Below, piece by piece: positions 8,765 to 17,377 of a DNA stretch of 32,965 bases; the first letter of the stretch is position 1; every line of letters starts with the position of its first letter. The notes below the pieces were generated by a model, which saw only the letters and a program-made list of their open reading frames with translations, had not been told where the DNA came from and made no database searches. The stretch spans positions 1 through 32,965 of the forward strand of contig LNFE01000224.1 in NCBI GenBank assembly GCA_001464575.1, written 5' to 3'. This DNA comes from Acidobacteria bacterium Ga0077553 (GTDB taxonomy: Bacteria; Acidobacteriota; Terriglobia; Bryobacterales; Bryobacteraceae). The position numbers were made by a program, and so were the translations under genes.

Positions 8765-10018
8765 GTGAATCCGGACATCAATTGGCCGCAGGTAGCGGGA
8801 ATTCTGATTGCCGCCGCCGGCGGCGCCGCCATCGGGGTGGAGCGCGAACGGTCCAGCCGCCCGGGCAACGCCCACGCGCTCTTCGCCGGAATTCGCACGT
8901 TCACGCTTCTGGGGGGCCTGGGCGGCGCAGCGGGTCTCCTCTGGACCCTCGGCTTCGAGGCCCTGGCCACGACGCTCCTCGGCGGCGCCGCCGCATTAGT
9001 AGTGGCCGCTTACGTGATGGCCAGCCGGAAGGACGTCGGCAGCACCACCGAGGTCGCCGCGTTCATCGTGCTGGCCGCTGGGGTATTCGCCGGCTCGGGC
9101 CATTGGCGCCTCGCGAGCGGCATTGTCGCCATAACGGCGGTGTTGCTCGCCGAGAAATCGCAGTTGCACGATTGGGTCGAGCGGGTACCCGAGAAAGGTG
9201 TTCGCTCCGGATTCCGCTTCGCGTTGATGGCGCTCGTGGTCCTGCCGCTGGTCCCGGATGGCCCCTTTGGCCCATGGGGAGGAGTCCGCCCGCGGGAGCT
9301 TTGGATCGTCGTGCTGCTCATCTCCGGCCTCAGTTTTTTGGGCTACGCCGCGCGCGCCATTGTCGGCCCGGGTAAGGGCTCGGTTCTCTCTGGCCTGCTC
9401 GGCGGATTGATCTCATCCACCAACGTCACCCTCTCTTTCGCGCGCACCAGCCGGGTGGAACCCCAATCCGGCGGTCCCCTGGCGCTCGGCGTCATCACCG
9501 CATGTACGGTGATGTTCGTCCGCGTCGGCATCGCCACGGCGCTGCTCAACCCTGCCCTCGGCCTCGTGATCCTGCCCTACGTCGGCGTTCCCGCCGTTGT
9601 CGGCACGCTGGTTGCGATCTGGGGCCTCACGCGTAAGCACGAAGGCGCCGAGGGGTTCACGGAGGCGACCAACCCGCTGCAAGTGGGCGCGGCGCTCCAG
9701 ATGGCGGCTCTGTTCCAGGCGGTCCTGTTTGCCCTGCAAGCCGTGAAGGATTGGTGGGGCGGGGCCGGGCTGGTCCTTTCGGGCGCTCTGCTCGGGCTGA
9801 CGGACGTGGACGCGCTGACGATCGCGATGGCCAAGGCCGAGGTCGCTCCCACGCAAGCGGCGATGGCCGTGGGAGTTGGTTGCCTGGCCAACACACTGGT
9901 GAAGCTCAGCATCGCGCTCGTTGTTGGGCGAGGCCGCTTTCGCCCCGCGGCGGCGACGGGCTTCGCGATGCTCCTGGCGGGGCTCGCCTTCGGCTTTTTT
10001 CTCGCTTGGCCCCGCTAG
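8765..10018 (+). CDS. MgtC/DUF4010 family integral membrane protein
   Basis: 417 residues, very hydrophobic, about eleven or twelve predicted helices. The N-terminal 140 residues are MgtC-like (AAIGVERERSSR, GIRTFTLLGGLGG) and the C-terminal half is DUF4010-like (LLGGLISSTNVTLSFA, LTDVDALTIAMA). Start is GTG 8765 with AAGGG upstream. Function is not established; MgtC-type proteins are tied to magnesium stress, and DUF4010 fusions are usually annotated only as membrane proteins. Its stop shares the tetranucleotide CTAG with the stop of the convergent universal stress gene. Confidence 0.88.
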   Translation: MNPDINWPQVAGILIAAAGGAAIGVERERSSRPGNAHALFAGIRTFTLLGGLGGAAGLLWTLGFEALATTLLGGAAALVVAAYVMASRKDVGSTTEVAAFIVLAAGVFAGSGHWRLASGIVAITAVLLAEKSQLHDWVERVPEKGVRSGFRFALMALVVLPLVPDGPFGPWGGVRPRELWIVVLLISGLSFLGYAARAIVGPGKGSVLSGLLGGLISSTNVTLSFARTSRVEPQSGGPLALGVITACTVMFVRVGIATALLNPALGLVILPYVGVPAVVGTLVAIWGLTRKHEGAEGFTEATNPLQVGAALQMAALFQAVLFALQAVKDWWGGAGLVLSGALLGLTDVDALTIAMAKAEVAPTQAAMAVGVGCLANTLVKLSIALVVGRGRFRPAAATGFAMLLAGLAFGFFLAWPR

Positions 10019-10860
10019 ACGCTCAACACGGGGCAGGGCGACATCCGAATCAGATCGTGGGCGTTCGACCGCAGCCGTCCCAGCAGCCCTTGAATTCGCC
10101 CACGGCCGATCACAAGAAGGTCCGCTCGATGCGTGGCAATCGCATTCGTCACTCCTTCAACGAGGGTCGCCTCTTCCAAAATTTCCAGGTACTCCGGCAG
10201 GTCCAACTCCGCCGCGACGGCCTGATAAGCCGCCACCGCCTCCTCGTGCAGCAGGTTGTGCGCCCGCTCCACTGTTGCGGAGGGAAACCGCGTGTCGAGA
10301 GCCGGGTGCGAGTACACAATCCGCAGCGGCGCCTCAAACCGTTGCGAGACGGCCACGGCAGCCTCTAGCACATGCCGCGTCTGCGGCCCGCAGTCAATCG
10401 CACAGAGGATATGCTTCGGCGACGGCGCAGCCAAGGGCGCATCCGCATGGGCGCTCGTCCACACTGGCAGTTCGCAATCGTGCAACACGCTCGCCACCAC
10501 CGAACCGAGCATCAACTGGCGGAACCGCGTATACCCGTGTGTCGGCAGCATGATCACGTCGATTCCGTTCGCCTTCGCGTAGTCGACAATCGCCGTTCCC
10601 GCCCGGCCGTCCACCTGGATCCGCCGGACGGAGAGCCCCGCGAACGCATCCGGCAGAAACTCATTCAACCGTTGGTGCGAAGCTTCGCGCAGGGCTGCCA
10701 ACTCGAGAGCCAGATTGGGCTGTTCGACGGCCACCACCGGCAGCTCATGGACGTGGAGCAAAGTCAGGTCAGCCTCGTATCGCTTGGCCCACGCCTCCAC
10801 GGCGGGAACCAGATTCTCGCAGGGGGTGGAAAAGTCGACGGGGAACAAAATATGGCGCAT
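10015..10860 (-). CDS. Tandem-domain universal stress protein
   Basis: 281 residues with two Usp domains. The first (1-140) begins HILFPVDFS and ends with PTHGYTRFRQLMLGSV, close to the ATP-binding G-2x-G-9x-G(S/T) pattern. The second (about 145-281) begins HILCAIDCG and has VIGRGRIQGLLGRLRSNA, where the last small residue is Ser in a variant setting. Cytosolic. No operon partner: the neighbours on each side are transcribed on the other strand, convergent with a 4-nt stop overlap on one side and divergent on the other. Confidence 0.92.
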   Translation of the reverse strand: MRHILFPVDFSTPCENLVPAVEAWAKRYEADLTLLHVHELPVVAVEQPNLALELAALREASHQRLNEFLPDAFAGLSVRRIQVDGRAGTAIVDYAKANGIDVIMLPTHGYTRFRQLMLGSVVASVLHDCELPVWTSAHADAPLAAPSPKHILCAIDCGPQTRHVLEAAVAVSQRFEAPLRIVYSHPALDTRFPSATVERAHNLLHEEAVAAYQAVAAELDLPEYLEILEEATLVEGVTNAIATHRADLLVIGRGRIQGLLGRLRSNAHDLIRMSPCPVLSV

Positions 10861-10910
10861 AGCGTCTCTCTAGCCTAACCCTATTACAACCATGCGATAA
10901 GCTCAAGAAC

Positions 10911-11609
10911 ATGCGTTGGTTGTCTGTTGCCTTTTGCGGAGTGGCCCTCTGGGCCGAAGTGCCAGATTTTCAACGGGACGTTCGCCCGTTGTTGAGCAAG
11001 AAATGCATCGCCTGCCACGGCCCCGATGAGCACTCCCGCCAAGCCGGGCTGCGCCTCGATCAGCCCAACGCCAAAGGCGCCCGCATCCTCGCCCGCGTCT
11101 CCCATCCCACCCGTCCGATGCCCCCCTCCGGCCCCCGCCTCACCGACACGGAAATCAAGACTCTTAAAGACTGGGTCGACGCCGGCGCCCCGTATACGGC
11201 CCACTGGGCCTATCAAAAGCCGAAACGAACCCCAGCAACTGGCATTGACGCCTTCATCCTAAACAAATTGGCCGAAAAGAAGCTCACCCCGTCGAAGGAG
11301 GCCGACCGGCCCACCCTCGCCCGCCGGGTCGCCCTCGACCTCATCGGGGTGCCGCCGGAGCCCGCTGTCGCCGCCGAATTCCTCCGCACCGGCGACTATG
11401 GCAAGTACGTCGATACCCTGCTCGCCAACCCGCAGTTCGGCGAACGCTGGGCCAAGATCTGGCTGGACCTCGCCCGCTACGCCGATACACAAGGCTACGA
11501 AAAGGACAGCAAACGAACCATCTGGCCCTACCGCGCCTCCCCTTCAACGAATTCACCATCCGCCAACTCGCCGGCGACCTGCTGCCGGAGCCTTCGATTG
11601 ATGACCTGA
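10911..11609 (+). CDS. N-terminal part of broken PSD1 gene (cytochrome c / DUF1549)
   Basis: 232 residues: signal peptide (about 1-15), a cytochrome-c-like haem site CIACHGPDEHSRQAGLRLD, MPPSGP, then the start of DUF1549 (FILNKLAEKKLTPSKEADR, RRVALDLIGVPP, YVDTLLANPQFGERWA, LARYADTQGYEKD, TIWPYR). After TIWPYR (11534) the frame is wrong: the family continues DWVI..AFN..LPF, but here only two bases remain before LPFNEFTIRQLAGDLLPEP resumes in another frame at 11537. Roughly 28 nt appear to be missing, and the last 25 residues of this frame are out-of-frame noise. The intact protein would be exported, probably anchored in the envelope, and paired with DUF1501. Confidence 0.85.
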   Translation: MRWLSVAFCGVALWAEVPDFQRDVRPLLSKKCIACHGPDEHSRQAGLRLDQPNAKGARILARVSHPTRPMPPSGPRLTDTEIKTLKDWVDAGAPYTAHWAYQKPKRTPATGIDAFILNKLAEKKLTPSKEADRPTLARRVALDLIGVPPEPAVAAEFLRTGDYGKYVDTLLANPQFGERWAKIWLDLARYADTQGYEKDSKRTIWPYRASPSTNSPSANSPATCCRSLRLMT

Positions 11610-13435
11610 TCGCCACCGGGTTCCACCGCAACACGATGACCAATACCGAAGGCGGCACCGACGACGAGGAGTACCGCGACATCGCCATCCGCGACCGCCT
11701 CGCCACCACGGGCCAAGTATGGATGGGGCAGACGTGGGGTTGCGCCCAGTGCCACACCCACAAGTACGATCCCCTCACCCATAAAGAGTTCTTCCAGCTG
11801 TACGCCTTCTTCAATCAAACGGCCGACGACGACCACCCCTCGGACCGGCCGACGCTCAAGCTCACGGACAAAGCATCGACGTTGATTCTCAAGGAGCTAC
11901 CCGCCGACAAGCAGCGGAAGACCCGCATCTACGAGCGCGGGAACTTCCTCACCCCGGGCGAGACGGTCGAAGCCGGCATTCCCGCGGCCTTCCCTCCCCT
12001 GCCCCCGAAGGCTCCGCGCAATCGGCTCGGCTTCGCGCAGTGGCTGGTCAGCGAGGACAATCCGCTCACCGCCCGGGTCACCGTCAATCGCTTTTGGAGC
12101 CGCTTGATGGGCCGCGGTCTCGTCGACAGCGAAGAGGATTTCGGCACGCAGGGTGTACCGCCCACGCATCCCGAACTCCTCGACTACCTGGCTCTCGAGT
12201 TCCAAAAGGATTGGGACGTTAAGAAATTACTTAAGACCATCGTGACCAGCGCCACTTATAAGCAGGCCTCGGACGTCACGCCCGACCTACTCGAGAAGGA
12301 TCCGCAGAACAAGTACTACGCTCGCGGCGCCCGCTTCCGCCTCGACGCCGAGATGGTCCGCGACCAGGCGCTCGCCTCCGCCCGCTTGTTGAGCAAGAAA
12401 ATGTACGGCCCACCGGTGATGCCCTGGCAGCCCGAAGGCGTCTGGCTGGTCGTTTATAACGGCGATAGCTGGGTCACCTCGCCCGGTGAGGACCGCTACC
12501 GTCGCGCCCTCTATACCTTCATGCGCCGCACCAGCGCCTACCCATCGATGATGAACTTCGATGCGCCCAATGGCGAAGTCTGCACGATCAAACGCATCCG
12601 CACCAATACTCCGCTCCAGGCCCTCACCGCCATGAACGACCCGGCGTTCATGGAAGCTGCGCAGCGCCTGGCCGAGCGCGCCCGTAAGGAGTCGCCCGCC
12701 GACCCCCTCGGCAAGCTCTACGAACTCGCGCTGCTTCGGGCGCCCACGCCCGCCGAGCGCAAGCGGGTCGCCGCGCTCCACGTCGCCACCACCGCCGAAC
12801 TCGCCCGCCAGCCCGAAAACACGAGCAAACTCCTTCACTACGGTGAAGTGCTCTATAGCGAAGACCGCCAGTCCACACTGATTCCCGATGCCCGCACTAC
12901 GCCCCGCGAATGGCGCTACCTGACCACAGATCCCGGCAGCCCGGATTGGATGAAGCCCGGCTATGACGCTTCGCGATGGTCGGCCGGCCCCGGCTACTTC
13001 GGCTACTTCACCAAGCCCAGCGAAACCACGCCGATTAAGACCCAATGGGACACCGACGTGCTTTGGCTCCGGTACGAACTGGACCTGCCAGCCGCCCTGC
13101 CGACGAACTTTAAGCTGCCCGCCCGTACGAACTCGCAGTTCGATGTCTGGGTAAACGGTGTGCTCGCCCTCAGCAACATCTTCGAACGCAGCGGCCACTA
13201 CGATTACCCCATCAACGATGACGGCCAGCGGGCATTTAAGCCCGGTAAGAATGTCATCGCCATTCGCGCCGCCCGCAATGGCGTCCGCGGCACCGGCCAA
13301 CTCTTCGACGCCGGTCTCGTCGGCTCCGTCCCTCTGAATCTGAGCAAACCCAAGCCCGGCGACGCGGCCAAGGCCGCCTGGGTCGTCGTCGCCAACACCA
13401 TTCTCAACCTTGATGAAACGGTAACCCGCCGATGA
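11537..13435 (+). CDS. C-terminal part of broken PSD1 gene (DUF1549/DUF1553)
   Basis: Homology resumes at 11537; the first ATG in frame is 11636. It contains the end of DUF1549 (ATGFHRNTMTNTEGGTDDEE, WGCAQCHTHKYDPLTHKEF) and DUF1553 (RLGFAQWLVSEDNPLTARV, NRFWSRLMGRGLVDSEEDFG, HPELLDYLALEF, LRTNTPLQALTAMNDPAF-like segment). CAQCH is a second haem-type motif usual for the family. Between the last helices of DUF1553, around 12830-13340, there is an inserted beta-rich segment (WRYLTTDPG, GYDASRWSAGPGYFGYF, WLRYELDLP, FDVWVNGVL, GKNVIAIRAARN) resembling a galactose-binding/jelly-roll fold; the family ending VVVANTILNLDE follows it. The stop overlaps the DUF1501 start (ATGA). Confidence 0.85.
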   Translation, partial: LPFNEFTIRQLAGDLLPEPSIDDLIATGFHRNTMTNTEGGTDDEEYRDIAIRDRLATTGQVWMGQTWGCAQCHTHKYDPLTHKEFFQLYAFFNQTADDDHPSDRPTLKLTDKASTLILKELPADKQRKTRIYERGNFLTPGETVEAGIPAAFPPLPPKAPRNRLGFAQWLVSEDNPLTARVTVNRFWSRLMGRGLVDSEEDFGTQGVPPTHPELLDYLALEFQKDWDVKKLLKTIVTSATYKQASDVTPDLLEKDPQNKYYARGARFRLDAEMVRDQALASARLLSKKMYGPPVMPWQPEGVWLVVYNGDSWVTSPGEDRYRRALYTFMRRTSAYPSMMNFDAPNGEVCTIKRIRTNTPLQALTAMNDPAFMEAAQRLAERARKESPADPLGKLYELALLRAPTPAERKRVAALHVATTAELARQPENTSKLLHYGEVLYSEDRQSTLIPDARTTPREWRYLTTDPGSPDWMKPGYDASRWSAGPGYFGYFTKPSETTPIKTQWDTDVLWLRYELDLPAALPTNFKLPARTNSQFDVWVNGVLALSNIFERSGHYDYPINDDGQRAFKPGKNVIAIRAARNGVRGTGQLFDAGLVGSVPLNLSKPKPGDAAKAAWVVVANTILNLDETVTRR

Positions 13436-14664
13436 ACCCCAAACTCCAAACGGCACTCGCGGCCACCCGCCGCCACTTTCTTTCCGGCTGCGGCGTTGGC
13501 CTCGCCAACCTTTTCCTCGCCGAAGCCCACGGCGCGAAGAAGCCGGACCATCCGGCCAAGGCGAAGTCCGTCATCTTCCTCCACATGGCCGGTGCGCCGA
13601 GCCAACTCGAACTCTTTGACTACAAGCCAGAGTTAGTCAAATACGACGGCAAGCCTTGCCCGGACGAGTTACTCAAGGGCAAGCGCTTCGCCTTCATCAA
13701 GGGCGTCCCCCGGATGCTCGGCACGCCGTACAAGTTCAAGCAATACGGCCAGTCCGGCGCCTGGCTCAGCGAACTCCTGCCGCAGTTCTCGACGATCGTC
13801 GACGACGTCTCCATCATCCGGTCGATGAGCACCGACCAGTTCAACCACGCCCCCGCCCAGCTCTTCGTCCACACCGGCAATCCGCGCTTCGGCTTCGCCT
13901 CGATGGGCGCTTGGGCCACCTACGGCCTGGGCACCGAAAACGAAGATCTACCCGGCTTCGTTGTTCTGACGAGCGGCGGCAACAACCCCGACGGCGGCAA
14001 GAGCCTCTGGGGCAGCGCGTTTCTCCCCAGTGTCCACCAGGGCGTTCACTGCCGGTCGCACGGCGATCCGGTGCTGTTTCTGTCCGACCCCGACGGCATG
14101 ACCCGCTCGCTGCGCCGCAAGACGCTGGACGCCATGAAGGACCTGAACAGCCTGCAGGCCAAGCAAGCTGGAGACCCGGAAATCGACGCGCGGATGGGCC
14201 AATACGAACTCGCCTACCGTATGCAGATCTCCGTTCCGAAGGTGATGGACATCTCGAAAGAGCCCGCCGCGGTGCATGAGGCCTACGGCACCGAACCCGG
14301 CAAGACCAGCCTCGCCAACAACTGCCTGCTAGCTCGCCGCCTGGTTGAAAATGGTGTCCGTTTTGTTCAGATCTTCGATTGGGGCTGGGACCACCACGGC
14401 ACCAGCAAACGCGACGACATTCAGTTCGCCCTGCGCCCGCACATCCGCTCCGCCGACCAAGCCGTTACCGCGCTCATCAAAGACTTGAAGCAGCGCGGCT
14501 TGCTTGACCAGACGCTGGTCGTGTGGGGCGGCGAGTTCGGCCGTACCCCCATGCGCGAAAACCGGGGCGGCACCGAGGGCGCCTTCGTGGCGGCGGCATC
14601 CGAAAGGGCTTCAATTTCGGCGAGACCGACGATATCGGCTACTACGTCACCAAAGACAAGATGA
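13432..14664 (+). CDS. DUF1501 protein, Tat-exported, truncated by a frameshift
   Basis: The N-terminus has a twin-arginine signal (TRRHFLSGCGVGLANLFL). Family motifs follow: VIFLHMAGAPSQLELFDYKP, DDVSIIRSMSTDQFNHAPAQ, HTGNPRFGFASMGAW, ENGVRFVQIFDWGWDHHG and WGGEFGRTPMRENRGGTEGA. DUF1501 belongs to the alkaline-phosphatase/sulfatase-like fold and is the usual partner of PSD1. After GAF (14586) the family should read GRDH...FT.W.AGGG, but that block is missing and GGGIRKGFNFG resumes in another frame at 14589. The lost GRDH histidine is in the conserved core, so this product is probably inactive if the lesion is real. The last 26 residues are out of frame. ATGA overlap with PSD1. Confidence 0.85.
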   Translation: MNPKLQTALAATRRHFLSGCGVGLANLFLAEAHGAKKPDHPAKAKSVIFLHMAGAPSQLELFDYKPELVKYDGKPCPDELLKGKRFAFIKGVPRMLGTPYKFKQYGQSGAWLSELLPQFSTIVDDVSIIRSMSTDQFNHAPAQLFVHTGNPRFGFASMGAWATYGLGTENEDLPGFVVLTSGGNNPDGGKSLWGSAFLPSVHQGVHCRSHGDPVLFLSDPDGMTRSLRRKTLDAMKDLNSLQAKQAGDPEIDARMGQYELAYRMQISVPKVMDISKEPAAVHEAYGTEPGKTSLANNCLLARRLVENGVRFVQIFDWGWDHHGTSKRDDIQFALRPHIRSADQAVTALIKDLKQRGLLDQTLVVWGGEFGRTPMRENRGGTEGAFVAAASERASISARPTISATTSPKTR

Positions 14665-14804
14665 CGCCTCGCGATTTGCAGGCGACGATCCTCCATCAAC
14701 TCGGCTTGAACCCGCACACCCTCCACTATCCGTACCTTGGCCTGAACCAACGCCTGATCGGCCCGACCGACGAAGCCCGGGTGATGAAGGAGCTGATCGC
14801 TTGA
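14589..14804 (+). pseudogene. Out-of-frame DUF1501 C-terminus
   Basis: From 14589 this frame encodes GGGIRKGFNFGETDDIGYY, then MTPRDLQATILHQLGLNPHT, YPYLGLNQRLIG and VMKELIA, the normal DUF1501 ending, with a stop at 14802-14804. It is 71 residues long and continues the gene that begins at 13432. No start codon suits it as a separate gene. About 40-45 nt seem to be lost at the junction, estimated from the family pattern. Confidence 0.82.
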
Positions 14805-14811
14805 GGCCGGC

Positions 14812-16332
14812 TTACAGGGTTCGCAGGAAGGCAATCAACTGAGATCGCTCGGCCGGGGTGAGTCCTAGGCCGAACTCATGACCCTTCACGGCGCGAGTTT
14901 TGGTCCCAAGGGGCCGCCAGCCACCCGGCGAGTGGGAATCCTGCAGGCGGCTCGGGTCGAACATCTCTTCGAGACTCGCCAGCGAGCCGTCGTGTAAGTA
15001 GCGGCCGCGGTACCAAACTCCCTTGAGCGAGGGGATTTTGTAGTAACCGGTGCCTTTGCGCGTGGACAGCGCGAGGCTAGGGTCCGTCCCCACGGAAACA
15101 GGGAGGATCTCGAGCGATGCCGGCGCATTGGCGGGTACGGCAAATCCGCTGGCCAACGTCAGCCGGTTGTTGGTGTAGAGCGGCGGCGTGTGACAGTTTA
15201 CGCAGCCCTCCCGCTGGAACAGTCGTTGTCCCGCGGCTGCGCTTTCATTAAATGGATTCGGATTGGCGGGAGGCGTGAGCGAGTAGAGATACCGGGCGAG
15301 AGCGTACAAATCGTCATCGGAGAACCTGGCCCGGATACGCTTGGTGTCCGGTCCGCCCATCTCGTGGGGGCCGAATCGGGTGGCCTCGGCGGAGGTGACC
15401 AGCGCGGCGTATCGCATCAAGTCGCCGGCATTGCGATGCAGGTGGGTGGCAGTGTGGTCGATATAGCGTCGCTCCTGGATGCCGATCAGGTCGGGAGTCT
15501 TCGCGGGGAAGATGATGCTTCCGTTCCAGCGCGGCAGCCCTCCGCTGCTCCGGGCAGCCAGGTCCAGTTGCTCGTATTCTTCTTGAGTCACGGTTTTGAG
15601 GCGCTCGTGCGGATCGTCGCTTTTCCAGGGAACTCCATAGCCCTGGGAGAGCCGCGCGCCGACGGAAAGCCCGGGCATCAGAAACGGCGGGCTCCCCACC
15701 AGGACGCCCAGTTCGACTTGCAGGCGGGAGAACACCGGCCAAACCTTAAACGTTTCGGGCGGGCGAGGAGCGATGGTGCGAAACGGCGCTCCCGGTACTC
15801 GCGCGCCGTCGGGAAGGTATAGCGTGTGGCAGAAACTGCAATTGGATGAGGAAAGAGCGACGCCCTGCTTCGTCGGAACCCAGCGCAATCCAAATAGTGT
15901 GCCGTCGGGCAAGACGCGGGAAGGAGCCAGACTGCCGTTTCTGACCTCCGCGATGTACTTCGGGTCGAGCGTACGCAGGTGGAAGAAATCGGCTTCTTCA
16001 AAAGCAATCTTGCCCGCTTCAATCCACTCCGTTGCAGTCCGACTCCCCTTTTTCTCCATCAGTGGCTTAGGGCCGGTGCTCTGTATCCGCTGCCAGTAAC
16101 CAGCTGGCTCGCGGCCCGGAGCATAAACAGGGTAAGTGCGGAGAGAAACAACCGGAAGGTCGTAGTACTCCTTCGGCCGGATATGAGACGGGCGGACATT
16201 CAGCCCGGCGATCGGGGTCGCCCATTCCGCGAGAGCTTTCTCATCCCAGACTTTGGGCGCCTTGCTCCGTTCGGGTGGCTGAGCTCCGGCAAACACGCAA
16301 ACGAGCAGAAGGAGTATCCAAAGTTTAGCCAC
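14812..16332 (-). CDS. Secreted dihaem cytochrome c (peroxidase-like C-terminus)
   Basis: 506 residues with a signal peptide (LWILLLLVCVFAGAQ). Two CxxCH haem sites: CSFCH (165-169) and CVNCH (377-381). The C-terminal third resembles MauG/cytochrome c peroxidase proteins: RLFQREGCVNCHTPPLYTN, KIPSLKGVWYRGRYLHDGS, LEEMFDP and the final LTPAERSQLIAFL. It should act in the periplasm in electron transfer or peroxide chemistry. Start is GTG 16332 with AGAGGA upstream. It is 23 nt after the dehydrogenase gene on the same strand, and its stop faces that of the DUF1501 gene. Confidence 0.85.
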   Translation of the reverse strand: MAKLWILLLLVCVFAGAQPPERSKAPKVWDEKALAEWATPIAGLNVRPSHIRPKEYYDLPVVSLRTYPVYAPGREPAGYWQRIQSTGPKPLMEKKGSRTATEWIEAGKIAFEEADFFHLRTLDPKYIAEVRNGSLAPSRVLPDGTLFGLRWVPTKQGVALSSSNCSFCHTLYLPDGARVPGAPFRTIAPRPPETFKVWPVFSRLQVELGVLVGSPPFLMPGLSVGARLSQGYGVPWKSDDPHERLKTVTQEEYEQLDLAARSSGGLPRWNGSIIFPAKTPDLIGIQERRYIDHTATHLHRNAGDLMRYAALVTSAEATRFGPHEMGGPDTKRIRARFSDDDLYALARYLYSLTPPANPNPFNESAAAGQRLFQREGCVNCHTPPLYTNNRLTLASGFAVPANAPASLEILPVSVGTDPSLALSTRKGTGYYKIPSLKGVWYRGRYLHDGSLASLEEMFDPSRLQDSHSPGGWRPLGTKTRAVKGHEFGLGLTPAERSQLIAFLRTL

Positions 16333-16355
16333 GACAACAGAATCCTCTCAGCTCA

Positions 16356-17375
16356 TTATTGCGCTTGCGAAGGAAGGTGGCCCTCCTGGCTTGATGCCTG
16401 CGGCCGGATCATAACCCGCGGCGGTCGCGCGGTGGCCGCGTACTCGAGCGCCGCGTTCACCTCCGCCAGCGCGAAAGTCCGCGGCACGAGTTCGGCGAAA
16501 GGAAACCGCCGACCGGGCCCGGCCAGAAACGCCAGCGCCGCCTCCAGATCCTGCGGCCGGTAGTTGTGCACACCCTCGATCCGCCACAGTCCACGGACGA
16601 TCGCCTCCGGGTCAATCGCCACTGGCGGCACGGCAAACACGGCTCCCGCCAGCACCCACACCCCGCCGATGCGGAGCGCCGGCATCGCCGCCGAACGTCC
16701 CGAAAACTCGAACGCCACATCCACCGCCGGAGGATCGCCGGCGTGGCATGCGGTCGCCCCGAATCGCCGGGCCAGTTCCCGACGCTCAGCGTCCGGGTCG
16801 ACGACATGCACCTCGGCCGCGCCCCCGGCCGTCGCCATCGCCACCGCGGTTAAGCCCAGCAGCCCTGCGCCCTGCACCAGGATCGATCTGCCCTGGATCG
16901 TCCCGGTCACGCGGAAGCAGGCCGCCACGGTAGCCGTGGCACAGTTTGCCGGGCAGACGACCTCATCCGCCAATCCTTCGGGCACGTCCAGAACGGTCGT
17001 CCCCGGCCGCAGCACCATCAGCTCCGACAGCCCGCCGGACGGCGAAGCCCCATGTGCAGCGTGGCCATACTTGAACAGCCGTTCGCACTTCTGTTCCAGG
17101 CCCCGGCGGCAGCGGTCGCACTCGCCGCAGCAAGCCATGATCGACCAGGTCACGCGCCGGCCGGTGGTGACGAGAATTCCCACCGCCTCATGGCCCAGGA
17201 TGGAGGGCGCCGGCGCCGGACGCCTCCCCGCAAGAGTATGCAGATCGCTGCCGCAGATCGTGCAAGCCGTCACCCGGACGAGCATCTCGCCGGGCTGCAA
17301 CTCCGGATTACGAAACGAAGCCAACCGGAGCGGCAACCCGGGACCGTCAAACAAGGCCGCTCTGTACTCGTTCAC
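16356..17375 (-). CDS. Zinc-binding alcohol dehydrogenase, resembling the phosphonate-associated subgroup
   Basis: 339 residues from the GTG at 17375, which directly follows the M48 gene stop; an in-frame TTG at 17432 would add 19 unlikely residues. Catalytic zinc region ACTICGSDLHTLAGRRPAP (Cys41) and LGHEAVG (His62, Glu63); structural zinc cysteines 83, 86, 89 and 97; Rossmann motif GAGLLGLTAVAMA. The N-terminus (NEYRAALFDGPGLPL) and CGSDLHTLAGRRPAP resemble the family named putative phosphonate-catabolism-associated alcohol dehydrogenase (TIGR03366). No phosphonate gene is nearby, so I would not infer that role. NAD(P)-dependent alcohol oxidation is the likely chemistry. Confidence 0.85.
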   Translation of the reverse strand: MNEYRAALFDGPGLPLRLASFRNPELQPGEMLVRVTACTICGSDLHTLAGRRPAPAPSILGHEAVGILVTTGRRVTWSIMACCGECDRCRRGLEQKCERLFKYGHAAHGASPSGGLSELMVLRPGTTVLDVPEGLADEVVCPANCATATVAACFRVTGTIQGRSILVQGAGLLGLTAVAMATAGGAAEVHVVDPDAERRELARRFGATACHAGDPPAVDVAFEFSGRSAAMPALRIGGVWVLAGAVFAVPPVAIDPEAIVRGLWRIEGVHNYRPQDLEAALAFLAGPGRRFPFAELVPRTFALAEVNAALEYAATARPPRVMIRPQASSQEGHLPSQAQ

Positions 17376-17377
17376 GC

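Noticed and set aside
8731-8970. 80-residue N-terminal extension of thiol peroxidase
   Set aside because: Pro/Ala/Arg-rich, lies opposite the MgtC/DUF4010 gene, and the family starts at about MTRP; it is a shadow frame.
14580-14664. Programmed frameshifting in DUF1501 or PSD1
   Set aside because: No slippery sequence is seen and conserved residues are missing rather than merely shifted, which frameshifting would not explain.
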